Part shown: piece after piece, positions 44,119-53,327 of the stretch
How positions within the stretch are numbered: the stretch's first letter is position 1
How the letters are laid out: each line of letters starts with the position of its first letter
From: Arthrobacter sp. H16F315
GTDB lineage: Bacteria > Actinomycetota > Actinomycetes > Actinomycetales > Micrococcaceae
Direction: 5' to 3'
Assembly (NCBI RefSeq): GCF_024124825.1
Contig: NZ_JAMXSS010000002.1
Coordinates: 1,364,001 to 1,428,000, forward strand
DNA: 64,000 nucleotides
The notes under the pieces: generated by a model
What the model was told of the DNA's origin: nothing
The model's input: only the letters and a program-made list of their open reading frames with translations
Database searches by the model: none
Made by a program: the position numbers and the translations under genes

Positions 44119-44494
44119 CGAGCCGCTCTATCCGCCGCAGCGCCAGGGCGCAGACCGGCAGGTAGGCCGCTGCCCACCAGGGGACGGTGAAAGTGATAAG
44201 GGAGCCGCCGTCCTGCGGGGTGACCCGGTGCCCGGTGGCCGGAATCCCCGCAACGGACCACGACCAGGACCGTCCGGCCTCAAATGCTGTCACGGTGTAC
44301 GGCAGCGCCGCACCCAGGACGGTTCGAACCTTTCCGCGGCTGCCGAGCCCAAGTGCCGTGGAAGCTGACCCGGCCGGGGCAGGCTCGACGGCTCTGACTG
44401 ACGGTCCCCACTCCGGCCACTGCCTGATGTCCGTGAGCAGCGACCACACCAGGTCCGGTGACGCTGCGACCCGGCGCGATACGGCCAACGTCAC
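44072..44494 (-). CDS. SRPBCC-fold (polyketide cyclase/START-like) protein
   Basis: A 140-residue protein with the START/Bet v1-like helix-grip fold: VAASPDLVWSLLTDIRQWPEWGPSVRAV, a pattern common to SRPBCC polyketide cyclases/dehydrases. Strands LGLGSRGKVRTVLG and WSWSVAGIPATGHRV follow, and the C-terminal helix region carries a basic LALRRIERLAATPLTRR. It probably binds a hydrophobic ligand. It overlaps the upstream FAD oxidoreductase by ATGA, so the two may act together on one small molecule. Confidence 0.8.
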   Translation of the reverse strand: MTLAVSRRVAASPDLVWSLLTDIRQWPEWGPSVRAVEPAPAGSASTALGLGSRGKVRTVLGAALPYTVTAFEAGRSWSWSVAGIPATGHRVTPQDGGSLITFTVPWWAAAYLPVCALALRRIERLAATPLTRRSADPPPH

Positions 44495-45729
44495 CCGGGC
44501 CGTCCGAGGACCGATAACGCGGCGCGGCGGCCGCTGACGAGCGCGCCGTTGATGGATGCCGCGTCCCGGTAGTCACCGCAGATGATCGGCCCGGCCAGGT
44601 CTTCCACCGGCCCCAGGGACCGCAGCGGCGGTGGTTGCCGCGGCAGGGCGCGGGGGACCTCGTGCCTTGCCACGAGCTCCCAGCCGGCAGTGGCGGAGCC
44701 GAAAATCTCGCCGGCATGGCGGCGGACGTCGTCGTCAGCCGGAACCGGGCGGCCGGGGCCGAACAGTGCTGACGTCTGGATCAGATGCCGACCGGCGGGT
44801 GCGTAGCTCGGCGCCGCGTTTGAAATGACGGCAGCGTTGACCAGCGGGCCGCCGGGGTTGCCGCGGCCGTCAACGCAGAGCATGTTCACGTCGCTGGGTG
44901 CCGAGTCGGCGGCAAACCAGTGCGTGAGCACACCTTTCATGGCCGGCACAGGGCTCCCCGCCAACCTGGCGGCGTCCACTGGATCGGTGGCAAGAACAAC
45001 GTGGCGGGCCCGGATGGCAGAATCCGCGGCGGTGACCAGGGTTCCTTTCCCGTCCGGCGTGATCGACTCCACCCGGGTCGAGGTCCGTACCGGGATGCTC
45101 AGAGCGGCCGCCAACTGCCGCGGGAGCGCATGCATACCGTCCCGCGGCAGTCCCGGCACCCCCGCCGCAAAGACCCGCAGCAGTTCCAGGGCAAAGGCGT
45201 TGGAGGTGCTGCCCTCGTCCTCCAGCAGCACGCCGGCAAGGAATTGGTCCACCACCGTGCGCAGGCCGCCGGAGCATCCGGCCCGGTCCAGGGCTTCCCG
45301 CAGCGCAACATCCTTGCCCCGCCGCCGGGGACCGGAAAATGCCGGCGCCGCCCACCGCAGCAGTCCCGCGACGGAGCGGGGGCCAAGGAGGCCGCTGCGC
45401 AGGGTCTGGAGGAGCAGGCGGGGCTCGTGCACCGGGTGGGCCAGGACCGTCAATGAGTCCTGCCGGCGGACGCGGATGCCGGCACCGAAGGCCTGAAGCC
45501 CCAGCGCCTCGACGTCGACCCAGCGCCGGACCGCCGGGTAGGCGGGGTTCAGTACCTGAAAGCCACGGTCAACGAGGAACCCGTCGATCCGGTCCGTCCG
45601 GATTCTGCCGCCGACGTCATCGGCGGCTTCCCAGACCAGTACCCCGCGCCCGGCGGCCTCCAATTCGCGGGCGCACTGCAATCCGGCGAGGCCGGCGCCC
45701 ACCACCAACACATCACACGAATCCGTCAT
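44491..45729 (-). CDS. FAD-dependent amine/phytoene-type oxidoreductase
   Basis: A 412-residue flavoprotein. The N-terminal dinucleotide motif is VLVVGAGLAGLQCARELEAAG, followed by VWEAADDVGGRIRTD (GG doublet) as in amine oxidases, phytoene desaturases and protoporphyrinogen oxidase. The C-terminal GDYRDAASINGALVSGRRAA is the FAD-binding end. ATG 45729 is chosen; an in-frame start 18 bp earlier exists. The substrate is unknown; the coupled SRPBCC protein suggests a hydrophobic compound. Confidence 0.85.
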   Translation of the reverse strand: MTDSCDVLVVGAGLAGLQCARELEAAGRGVLVWEAADDVGGRIRTDRIDGFLVDRGFQVLNPAYPAVRRWVDVEALGLQAFGAGIRVRRQDSLTVLAHPVHEPRLLLQTLRSGLLGPRSVAGLLRWAAPAFSGPRRRGKDVALREALDRAGCSGGLRTVVDQFLAGVLLEDEGSTSNAFALELLRVFAAGVPGLPRDGMHALPRQLAAALSIPVRTSTRVESITPDGKGTLVTAADSAIRARHVVLATDPVDAARLAGSPVPAMKGVLTHWFAADSAPSDVNMLCVDGRGNPGGPLVNAAVISNAAPSYAPAGRHLIQTSALFGPGRPVPADDDVRRHAGEIFGSATAGWELVARHEVPRALPRQPPPLRSLGPVEDLAGPIICGDYRDAASINGALVSGRRAALSVLGRPG

Positions 45730-45772
45730 CGCTGCACGTTCCGGCACCGCGCAGCCCCCGCCGGAGGCTTGC

Positions 45773-47803
45773 TCACTTTCTTAGTGACTGCGCGATCTGG
45801 GCCATCACGGTGTTGTCAGCCAGGGTGGTGGCGTCGCCGACTTCGCGGCCTTCCGCGACGTCCTTGAGCAGGCGGCGCATGATCTTCCCGGATCGGGTCT
45901 TGGGCAGTTCCGGTACCACCAGGATGGTCTTGGGTTTGGCGATTGGCCCGATCTCCTTGCTGACGTGGTTCCGCAGTTCCTGCACTATCGCGTCCCCGGT
46001 GTCCACGGCGTCGCCGCGCAGGATCACGAAGGCGACCACAGATTGGCCGGTGGTCTCGTCCGCTGCACCCACGACGGCGGCCTCCGCCACCGCAGGGTGG
46101 CTGACCAGCGCCGATTCGATTTCGGCGGTGGAGAGGCGGTGGCCGGAAATGTTCATCACGTCATCGACCCGGCCCAGCAGCCAGATGTCGCCGTCCTCGT
46201 CTTTCTTGGCCCCGTCACCGGCGAAGTACATCGTCTCAAAGCGCGACCAGTACGTTTCCTTGAAGCGCTCCGGGTCGCCCCAGATGCCGCGCAGCATGGC
46301 TGGCCACGGCTCGCGGATCACGAGGTAGCCGCCGGAGCCGTTGGGCACGGACTCGCCGGCCTCGTCCACGACGTCCACGGCGATGCCGGGCAACGGGACC
46401 TGGGCAGAACCGGGCTTGGTCGCTGTCACCCCCGGCAGCGGTGCGATCATCTGCGCGCCGGTTTCGGTCTGCCACCAGGTGTCCACGATCGGCGCCGGGT
46501 TTTCCTTGCGCTCACCGTTCTTGCCGGCGTTGGCACCGATGACCTCGCGGTACCACATCCACGCTTCGGGGTTGATGGGTTCACCGACGGAGCCCAGGAC
46601 GCGGATCGAGGACAGGTCCGACTTGGCCGGGATCTCCTTGCCCCACTTCATGAAGGTCCGGATGGCGGTGGGGGCGGTGTAAAGGATGGAGACCTTGTAT
46701 TTCTCCACGATCTCCCACCAGCGGCCCTGGTGCGGGGAGTCCGGGGTGCCTTCGTAGATGACCTGGGTGGCGCCGTTAATGAGCGGGGCGTAGGCGACGT
46801 AGGAGTGCCCGGTGATCCAGCCGACGTCGGCGGTGCACCAGTACACGTCGGTGTCGGGTTTGAGGTCGAAGACGGCTTTGTGGGTGTAGGCGCCTTGGGC
46901 GAGGTAGCCGCCGGTGGTGTGCAGGATGCCCTTGGGCTTGCCGGTGGTGCCAGAGGTGTAAAGGATAAACAGCGGGTGCTCGGAATCGTGCCCGACGGCG
47001 GTGTGCTCGGCGGAGGCTGTCCCGACCGTGTCGTCCCACCAGTGGTCCCGGCCCTCATGCCAATCGACGTCCTGGCCGTTGCGTTTGACGACTATGACGT
47101 TTTGCACAGTGTGGCCGTCGCCGGATCCTTCGTGGGAGAGGGCTTCGTCGACGGCGGGTTTGAGGGCGCTGGGCTTGCCGCGGCGGTAGGTGCCGTCCGC
47201 TGTGACGACCAGTTTGGCTTCGGCGTCGTCGATCCTGGAGCGGAGCGCCTCAGCGGAGAAGCCGCCGAACACCACCGAGTGGATGGCACCGATCCGGGCA
47301 CAGGCCAGCAGCGTAATGACGGCCTCGGGAATCATCGGCAGGTACACCGCGACGCGGTCACCCTTGGCGACGCCGAGGGATTCGAAGGCGTTGGCGGCCT
47401 TCTTGACCTCCTCGGTGAGCTGGGCGTACGTGTAGGTGCGGGTATCGCCGGGTTCGCCTTCGAAGTAGATCGCTACCCGGTCGCCGTGGCCGTTTTCGAC
47501 GTGACGGTCCAGCGCGTTGTAGGCGGCGTTGATCTCGCCGCCGACGAACCACTTGGCGAACGGCGGTGTGCTCCAGTCCAGGGCCTGGGTGAAGTCCTTG
47601 GACCAGGTCAGCAGCTCGCGGGCTTGCTTCGCCCAGAACGCGGGACGGTCGGCGTCGGCCTCGGCGTAGTCAGCGGCGGTCACCACGGCATGCGCGGCGA
47701 ATTCGGCGGAGGGGGCGAACTTGCGGTTCTCCTGGGACAGGTTTTCGAAGGCATCGCCTTGCGGGACTTGCGTCGTCGTGGAGCCGGGGGTCTGCTGGGA
47801 CAT
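45773..47803 (-). CDS. acs: Acetyl-CoA synthetase
   Basis: AMP-forming acetate-CoA ligase (676 aa) that activates acetate. ANL-family motifs are in order: [11 protein letters not shown] (P-loop), [42 protein letters not shown] (hinge Asp and A8) and [11 protein letters not shown] with the catalytic, acetylation-regulated Lys. ATG 47803 is preferred to the upstream ATG at 47818. Start region and length match the family. It is transcribed alone. A GlxR-type regulator encoded in this window would be a natural candidate controller. Confidence 0.96.
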   Translation of the reverse strand: MSQQTPGSTTTQVPQGDAFENLSQENRKFAPSAEFAAHAVVTAADYAEADADRPAFWAKQARELLTWSKDFTQALDWSTPPFAKWFVGGEINAAYNALDRHVENGHGDRVAIYFEGEPGDTRTYTYAQLTEEVKKAANAFESLGVAKGDRVAVYLPMIPEAVITLLACARIGAIHSVVFGGFSAEALRSRIDDAEAKLVVTADGTYRRGKPSALKPAVDEALSHEGSGDGHTVQNVIVVKRNGQDVDWHEGRDHWWDDTVGTASAEHTAVGHDSEHPLFILYTSGTTGKPKGILHTTGGYLAQGAYTHKAVFDLKPDTDVYWCTADVGWITGHSYVAYAPLINGATQVIYEGTPDSPHQGRWWEIVEKYKVSILYTAPTAIRTFMKWGKEIPAKSDLSSIRVLGSVGEPINPEAWMWYREVIGANAGKNGERKENPAPIVDTWWQTETGAQMIAPLPGVTATKPGSAQVPLPGIAVDVVDEAGESVPNGSGGYLVIREPWPAMLRGIWGDPERFKETYWSRFETMYFAGDGAKKDEDGDIWLLGRVDDVMNISGHRLSTAEIESALVSHPAVAEAAVVGAADETTGQSVVAFVILRGDAVDTGDAIVQELRNHVSKEIGPIAKPKTILVVPELPKTRSGKIMRRLLKDVAEGREVGDATTLADNTVMAQIAQSLRK

Positions 47804-48213
47804 GGTGAACCTCATCATTCATCGATCCTTGCTGCGCGGCTCCGCCGTTCCGCCGCACTGCCGGGCCGCTTACACGACGTCGGGTGGCGGCTGGTCACGG
47901 ACGTGCCGCAGAGAGCTGTTCCGAAATACACCCTAACGCCTGCGCCGCCCCCGACGTGTGCCGCGTCACACGCTGAACCGTGAGCGGTGTTTGTTAAGCG
48001 CCGAATGGCGGGGAAGGTGACCGTTGGGGCGGGGCTTCCGAGCCCGGTTCCGAAGCCCCGTCCGCGGCTTGTCAGCTAGTGATCGGCCGGACACTTGACT
48101 AGGCTGAGATGAAGTTGTGACATCCGATGGAGGCGACGGGACCGCTTGCGGTCCGTGCTCGGCCTGCCGTTAGGCGGCGCTGTCCAGGGCACCGCCACGC
48201 TAAGGAGAACCGA
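47804..48213. other. Divergent promoter region of acs
   Basis: About 410 bp without a gene. It holds GTGTG-CCGCGT-CACAC (47956-47971, extendable by one base at each side) about 155 bp upstream of acs, which resembles a Crp-like site but with the half-sites two bases closer than the consensus. A GC-rich hairpin with 9-bp arms (48030-48038 with 48052-48060) lies midway. A clean SD AAGGAG precedes the rightward gene. No small coding frame is convincing. Confidence 0.5.
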
Positions 48214-49540
48214 ATGAACGAGCAAACAAGCAGCCAGCAAAAGCCGCCCGCCCAAGGCCAGGGCAACGGTGGCGGTGTCCGCTCCGGCGGCTACGGCGAA
48301 GCACCCCGATTCACCGTGGACAAGGCAAGCGGGAAAGTGGCGGGCAAGAAAAACGCGGCGGTCCTCGGGCCGTTCACCGTCCGTGATCTCACTGTTTTCG
48401 GCTCGACACTGATTCTCTTTGTTGCCTCCCTGATCCCAATGTTTGCGGACCGCTACAACCTGTGGAACCTTGGCAGCCTGTTTTTCCTGGGGCTCGGAAT
48501 CCTGCTGCCGGTGATTGTTACCGCCCTGTTCGTGGCGCGCCGGCTTAGCCCGGAGTCGAAGATCCGGATCGGTTCCCTTTCGGTCGACCAGTTCGGTTCC
48601 GTGGTGGCATCTTTTGCTGTCGCGTTCTTCTTCCTCGCCGTCGCCGGTGACTACGTCCCCACCATGCTGCTGGCACTCGTCGGCGCCCTCGGGCTTTTCG
48701 TGGCCACAGTGCTGGGCCGGCTGCTTCCGGTCTTGGCCGGAGATTTCCTGGGCCGGGCAGAAGTGCCTGCCCACGTAGTGGCCCGCGAGTCAGCGGTCCC
48801 CTTCCGCAAGCCCCGGGCACCCAAGGAGCCCAAGGCACCCGGGCAAGCCACGGATGAGACGACGCCAAAAGCCAGCGGCGCCGGCGCTGTTGCCGGCTGG
48901 GCGAAGCGGCTGACCTCTGGCGGACAGTCTGCCGCCCCGGAGCCGGCCCCGGCCCCGGCCCCGGCTCAGGAGGCACCCGTGCAGTCTGCGACGAACGCCC
49001 CGCAGGCCGGTTCCCCGGCAACCCAGGTCGCTGGGGTCGTAGCGGCGGCACCGTCCGCCACGGCGCAGACCCAAGCCGCTGGCGCTGTGCCCCCGGCCGC
49101 AACTTCCGCCGCCGTGGCCCAGGCCCCGGAAACGCGAATCCCGGAAGCGCAGACCGCGGCCGCGCAAGCCGCGGACGCGCAGACCAGCGACCCGGCCGCG
49201 GCTGAGGGAAACCCGTGCCGCGGAGGTCCCCGCAGCATCCAGCGCCAGCATGCCCACCACAGTGAACCCGCAGGTGCGCCAGGTGGAGCCAATCGGAGCC
49301 ACCGTCGACCCGGACAGCCGCCCCGAGGCCTACGGAGACGAGCCTGTCCATGAAGCATTCTGGTTTGCCGTTGCCCAGCCGCGTACTGCCGTGGACGAGC
49401 ACAGCGGCGCAGCCGCTTTTGTCATTGAACCGGGCGGCTGGGTCCTCGCCCTGGAGGACCGGGGCGACGAATTCCTGGTCCAGCACACCGACGGCCGGGT
49501 CGGTCTGCTCCGCGACCTGAGCAACATCGAACGCGGTTAG
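48214..49540 (+). pseudogene. Membrane protein with low-complexity linker, frame broken by one extra base
   Basis: I do not recognise a function. Residues about 50-215 contain four or five hydrophobic segments (TLILFVASLIPMFADRYNLW, LGSLFFLGLGILLPVIVTAL, VVASFAVAFFFLAVAGDYVP, MLLALVGALGLFVATVLG). A linker of about 160 residues rich in Ala, Pro and Gln follows (residues 230-375). The frame then fails near 49204-49212 and resumes one base on with MPTTVNPQVRQVEPIG, FWFAVAQPRTAV and a globular end VLALEDRGDEFLVQHTDGR. Removing one G or A restores 441 aa. The C-terminal module resembles a small beta-domain. The nth gene starts 9 bp later. Confidence 0.7.
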
Positions 49541-49549
49541 CCAGCCCCC

Positions 49550-50430
49550 GTGGCCACTGAGTCCAGCAACCGGTACGCCGGCGGCGTCGTGCCGGGCAAC
49601 GGTGCCCCCGCCAAGATCTCCCGCACCGCCAGCGGGCGCCGCGCGCGGCGGGGGAATCCCTGCTGGCGTTGAAGCGCCGCGCGCGGCGGATCAACAAGGC
49701 GCTGGCCGAACAGTACCCCTACGCCCACGCCGAACTCGACTTCCGCAGTCCGTTTGAACTGGTCGTGGCCACGGTGCTGTCCGCTCAGACCACGGATGTG
49801 ACGGTCAACCAGATCACGCCCCTGTTGTTCGCCCGTTACCCGGACGCGCGGAGCCTGGCAGAGGCGGACCCGGCCGAGCTGGAGGCCATCGTCAAACCCA
49901 CCGGGTTCTTCCGGGCGAAGTCCCGGAACCTGATGGCGCTGGCCACCCGGCTCGTGGATGAGTACGACGGTGTGGTGCCCGGCCGGCTCGCGGACCTGGT
50001 GACGCTCCCCGGGGTCGGGCGGAAGACCGCGAACGTGGTGCTGGGTAACGCCTTTGGTATCCCGGGGATCACCGTGGACACGCACTTCGGCCGTCTCGCC
50101 AGGCGTTTCGGCTGGACCGAGTCCGAGGACCCGGTACGGATCGAGTCCGATGTTGCGGAATTGTTCGAGCCCCGCGACTGGACGATGCTCTCGCACCGGG
50201 TCGTGTTCCACGGCCGGCGGGTGTGCCATTCCCGAAAACCGGCGTGCGGCGCCTGTGCTGCCGCGAACTGGTGTCCCAGCTATGGCATGGGGGAAACCGA
50301 CCCCGAGAAAGCCCGGAAGCTGCTGAAGTACGAGCTGGCCCCGGGCCAGGAGGAGCTGCTCGCCAAGCTCCTGGCCGAGACGCACCGCGCCGCGGAAATC
50401 CGGATGGAATCCCAGAGGAAACCGCTGTGA
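49550..50430 (+). pseudogene. nth: Endonuclease III, one frame break near the 5' end
   Basis: Base-excision DNA glycosylase/AP lyase for oxidised pyrimidines. The catalytic core is intact: FELVVATVLSAQTTDVTVN, LPGVGRKTANVVLG with the helix-hairpin-helix and catalytic Lys, ITVDTHFGRLARR with the catalytic Asp, and the Fe-S cluster ligands in CHSRKPACGACAAANWC (C-X6-C-X2-C-X5-C). The N-terminus MATESSNRYAGGVVPGN starts at GTG 49550 in another frame; adding one G to the run 49650-49654 joins it via GESLLALKRRARRINKAL. Translation from 49669 gives a core of 253 aa that may suffice. The restored protein has 293 aa. It overlaps the CoA pyrophosphatase gene by GTGA. Confidence 0.85.
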
Positions 50431-51125
50431 CCGCCCGCCAGGACCTGATTGATCTGGTGGCCGCGGTGGCGGCAGGGACGGCGCTGCCGCCCGATCCGCG
50501 CTGGCAGGAACTCGTTGTCGGCCCCGGCGACCGGGTACGCCGCGCGGCCGTGCTGATGCTTTTTGGCTCGCTGGACGATGTCCCGGCCACTTCGGTCAAA
50601 CTCCTGGCCCCGGCGGATCTGGATGTGCTCCTGCTGCAGCGCGCCCAGACCCTGGATGACCATCCGGGGCAGGTCGCTTTCCCCGGCGGCGGTATTGACC
50701 CCGGCGAGTCGGCCATCGCGGCCGCACTGCGGGAAGCCGAGGAAGAAACCGGACTGGATCCGGCCGGCGTCGAAGTCCTCGGCGTGATGCCCGAACTTGC
50801 CCTTCCCCGCGGTAATTTCCTGGTGACGCCTGTCTTGGGCTGGTGGGCTTCCCAGTCGCCAGTTCGGGTGGTGGACTACGGGGAGTCCGCCCAGGTATTC
50901 CGGGTTCCGGTCAGGGACTTGCTGGACCCGGACAACCGCGTGATGGCCACCGTGTCCCGGGCCGGGCAAACCTTCCAGAGTCCGGCCTTCACCGTCAACG
51001 ATGTTGTGGTTTGGGGCTTCACCGGAATGATCCTCAACCAGCTCTTCGATCAGCTGGGGTGGGCGGTCCCCTGGGACCGCGACAGCCTGCTCAGCGTCGA
51101 TGCGTGGAGCAGGCTTTACGGCTGA
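50427..51125 (+). CDS. CoA pyrophosphatase, NUDIX family
   Basis: A 232-residue NUDIX hydrolase of the CoA/NudL group, which splits CoA and acyl-CoA into 4'-phosphopantetheine derivatives and 3',5'-ADP. The UPF0035 element LLQRAQTLDDHPGQVAFPGG precedes a complete NUDIX box GGIDPGESAIAAALREAEEETG. GTG 50427 overlaps the nth stop (GTGA); the frame extends farther upstream but only antisense to nth content. Pairing with nth is common in actinobacteria. The 3' end overlaps the convergent gene by 10 bp. Confidence 0.9.
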   Translation: MTARQDLIDLVAAVAAGTALPPDPRWQELVVGPGDRVRRAAVLMLFGSLDDVPATSVKLLAPADLDVLLLQRAQTLDDHPGQVAFPGGGIDPGESAIAAALREAEEETGLDPAGVEVLGVMPELALPRGNFLVTPVLGWWASQSPVRVVDYGESAQVFRVPVRDLLDPDNRVMATVSRAGQTFQSPAFTVNDVVVWGFTGMILNQLFDQLGWAVPWDRDSLLSVDAWSRLYG

Positions 51126-51346
51126 GGCAGTTCTTCCGCTTCGGTCGCCGGTCCGCGCCTGCTGGCCCGGGACCTGTCGACGATCAGCCCGGTCGCGGCG
51201 TTCTCCCGCACAGCGGTGATGCCCGCGGCGGCGCTCTTGACGGTGTTGAACAGCGGTGACACAGCGACCACCGTTCCGTCCGGGGCCGTCAGCTTGAAGA
51301 AATACTTCTTCCCGCTCGCCTCGGCGATCTCAAAAATTCCAGCCAA
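51116..51346 (-). CDS. DUF1508 (YegP-like) small protein
   Basis: A 76-residue single-module DUF1508 protein: FEIAEASGKKYFFKLTAPDGTVVAVS, then LFNTVKSAAAGITAVRE and NAATGLIVDRSR. The start is TTG 51346 (LAGIFEIAEA) because GGGGAGG lies 7 nt upstream; longer in-frame starts have no family content. It is related to the 21134 gene (shared order of strands and the terminal G-L-I-x-D-R-S), but is shorter. Function unknown. Confidence 0.78.
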   Translation of the reverse strand: MAGIFEIAEASGKKYFFKLTAPDGTVVAVSPLFNTVKSAAAGITAVRENAATGLIVDRSRASRRGPATEAEELPQP

Positions 51347-51488
51347 GGTGGCGCCTCCCCAAAAATATGCTCCATCGCACGGCCGGCGGATTGTCCGATC
51401 GGTTACCGGCCTCCTACGAGGGTAGCCGCGTCCCGGAGTGCCCCACAACGCTACCGGCGGGTACTTTACGCAGGGTGACCCGGGGGGA

Positions 51489-53216
51489 CTATTTGGCGTT
51501 GTCGTACGAGTCCACAACCGCGACGCTCACCGGGAATTCGACGGGTATCCGGCCGAAGAGCAGTTCCTTGGCGGTGTTCGCAGCCTCTTCGATAGCGCGA
51601 ATGCAGTCGGCTACCGCGGTCTCGGGGCAGTGGACCATCACCTCGTCGTGCAAAAAGAAGACCAGCTCCCCGGCGGGGCCACCGTCCGCGCGCATGGCGC
51701 GGAGCCGGCGTCGCAGTTCTGCCAGCCAGCAGGCCGCCCAGTCCGCCGCGGAGCCCTGCACGACAAAATTGCGGGTGAACCTTCCGCGTGAGCGGGCGAT
51801 CGATTCGGCCCGGCGCTGCTCCTCGGCGCTGGTCGAATGCTGGCTTTGCCGCCAGCGCTCAGAGGGTGGCGGGCTGCTGCGGCCCAGTCGGGAGGTGACA
51901 GTCCTGCCGGCCTCACCTTCGCGGGCGGCCTGCTCCACAAAGCCGACGGCCCGCGGATAGGTGCGGGTCAGCTGCGGCATCAGGCGCCCGGACTCACCGG
52001 TTGTGGCCCCGTAGATTGCGCCGAGCAACGCCACTTTGGCCTTGGCGCGGTCGCCGCCAAAACCCTGCGCAGCGATGCCGGCGTACAGGTCCTTGTCGCG
52101 CGCGGCCTCGGCCATCCTGGCATCCTGTGCCAGCGCCACGAGCACCCTGGGTTCAAGCTGGGAGGCGTCGGCGACGATCAGTTTGCACCCGGGATCGGCA
52201 TGGACGGCTCCCCGGATCTGGCGCGGAATCTGCAGCGCGCCGCCGCCGCGCGAAGCCCATCGGCCGGAGACCACCCCGCCGACGACGTACTCCGGCTGGA
52301 ACCGGCCGTTCTTGACCCAGGCATCAAGCCATGTCCAGCCGTTGGCGGCGTGCAGGCGGGAGAGTTTCTTGAACGCCAGCAGCGGCTCGATCGCCGGGTG
52401 CGTCAATTCCTGCAGTTCCCACTGCCTGGTGGTCTTCACCTCGATGCCGTTCCGGTGCAGTGCCCGCATAAGTTCCTGCGGGGAATCCGGATTGAGCGAC
52501 GGGGAATTCAGCAGCAGCCGCAACTCTACGGCGAGCGACTCCAGCTTGGCCGGGCGGTGGCCCAGCGGGGGCCGGGGGCCGAGATAGTCCGCCAGGATCT
52601 GCTCGTGCAGTTCCGCACGCCACGGCACTCCGGTGTGCTGCATTTCCGCCGCTATCAAGGCGCCGGCGGACTCGGCGGCGAGCAACAGCTGGAGGCGCTG
52701 CCTGCGGTGGCCGGCGGGGCGTTCGACGCCGGTCCCGCCTACTTGGGCCAGCGCGTGCTGCTGGGCAGCGTATTCGGCGCGGAGCTCCTCGGGGCTATGG
52801 CGCGGCTTATGACGCACGCCGGGGTCATCGAACAAGGCACCTTGGTCGGCTGGCGGGGGCGGCGGCTGGAGCGCCCGCGGCAGCTCCAGCTCATCGTCCT
52901 GGGTCAACTTCTCGGCGTTCTGCGCATACCCGGTGTGGGCGGTGAACTCCGAATGGGCCAGGATCGCACCGCACAACGTGAGGTCGTGGCAACGTTCCAG
53001 TTCGACGCCGGCCGCCAGCAGAACGGGGTACCAGTCCTGTGTGCGGTGCCAGATCCAGCGTGGCCGCCGTTGTTCCAGTTCACGCACGACGCCGGCCAAG
53101 CCGGCGGCGCTGACGACCCGCGGTTCGGGTTTGTCCGGGTGCGGGGCGCCGTCCGCGGTGAGTTCCTGGAGGGCTGCGCCGTCAGCATGGGCGGCAAGCA
53201 GCAGGTACATAGTCAT
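51489..53216 (-). CDS. Family A DNA polymerase-like protein (bifunctional 3'-5' exonuclease/polymerase)
   Basis: A 575-residue protein with a PolA-type polymerase domain and no 5' nuclease. Motif A is IVADASQLEPRVLVAL (cf. DYSQIELR), motif B spans RDKDLYAGIAAQ to AKVALLGAIYG, and motif C is FFLHDEVMVHC with the catalytic Asp-Glu pair. The N-terminal 200 residues would hold the exonuclease fold, but its carboxylates are hard to place. It is about 60% of the size of Pol I. Phage-related or repair-associated roles are possible; it is chromosomal here and stands alone. Convergent with nothing close; 110 bp separate its start from the Tad locus. Confidence 0.85.
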   Translation of the reverse strand: MTMYLLLAAHADGAALQELTADGAPHPDKPEPRVVSAAGLAGVVRELEQRRPRWIWHRTQDWYPVLLAAGVELERCHDLTLCGAILAHSEFTAHTGYAQNAEKLTQDDELELPRALQPPPPPADQGALFDDPGVRHKPRHSPEELRAEYAAQQHALAQVGGTGVERPAGHRRQRLQLLLAAESAGALIAAEMQHTGVPWRAELHEQILADYLGPRPPLGHRPAKLESLAVELRLLLNSPSLNPDSPQELMRALHRNGIEVKTTRQWELQELTHPAIEPLLAFKKLSRLHAANGWTWLDAWVKNGRFQPEYVVGGVVSGRWASRGGGALQIPRQIRGAVHADPGCKLIVADASQLEPRVLVALAQDARMAEAARDKDLYAGIAAQGFGGDRAKAKVALLGAIYGATTGESGRLMPQLTRTYPRAVGFVEQAAREGEAGRTVTSRLGRSSPPPSERWRQSQHSTSAEEQRRAESIARSRGRFTRNFVVQGSAADWAACWLAELRRRLRAMRADGGPAGELVFFLHDEVMVHCPETAVADCIRAIEEAANTAKELLFGRIPVEFPVSVAVVDSYDNAK

Positions 53217-53327
53217 AATTCTGCCCTGCCGGGCGCAGTCCCGTGTTCACTGAGCCGCAGAGCCCGGTTGTCCACATAGCAGCCGGGGCGGGTTACTGCG
53301 GCTCCGGGGGACCGGAAGAGTAGCCGC

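Noticed and set aside
47956..47971. Crp/GlxR site upstream of acs
   Set aside because: GTGTG-N6-CACAC puts the TGTG/CACA halves two bases closer than in the TGTGA-N6-TCACA consensus; noted only as a palindrome.
45965..47983. Open frame of about 670 codons on the + strand antisense to acs
   Set aside because: Composition is Val/Gly/Asp-rich with no motifs, and it mirrors third-position GC of acs.
48030..48060. Hairpin in the acs divergent region as a terminator
   Set aside because: It lies between two divergently transcribed genes and has no T-run, so there is nothing upstream for it to terminate.
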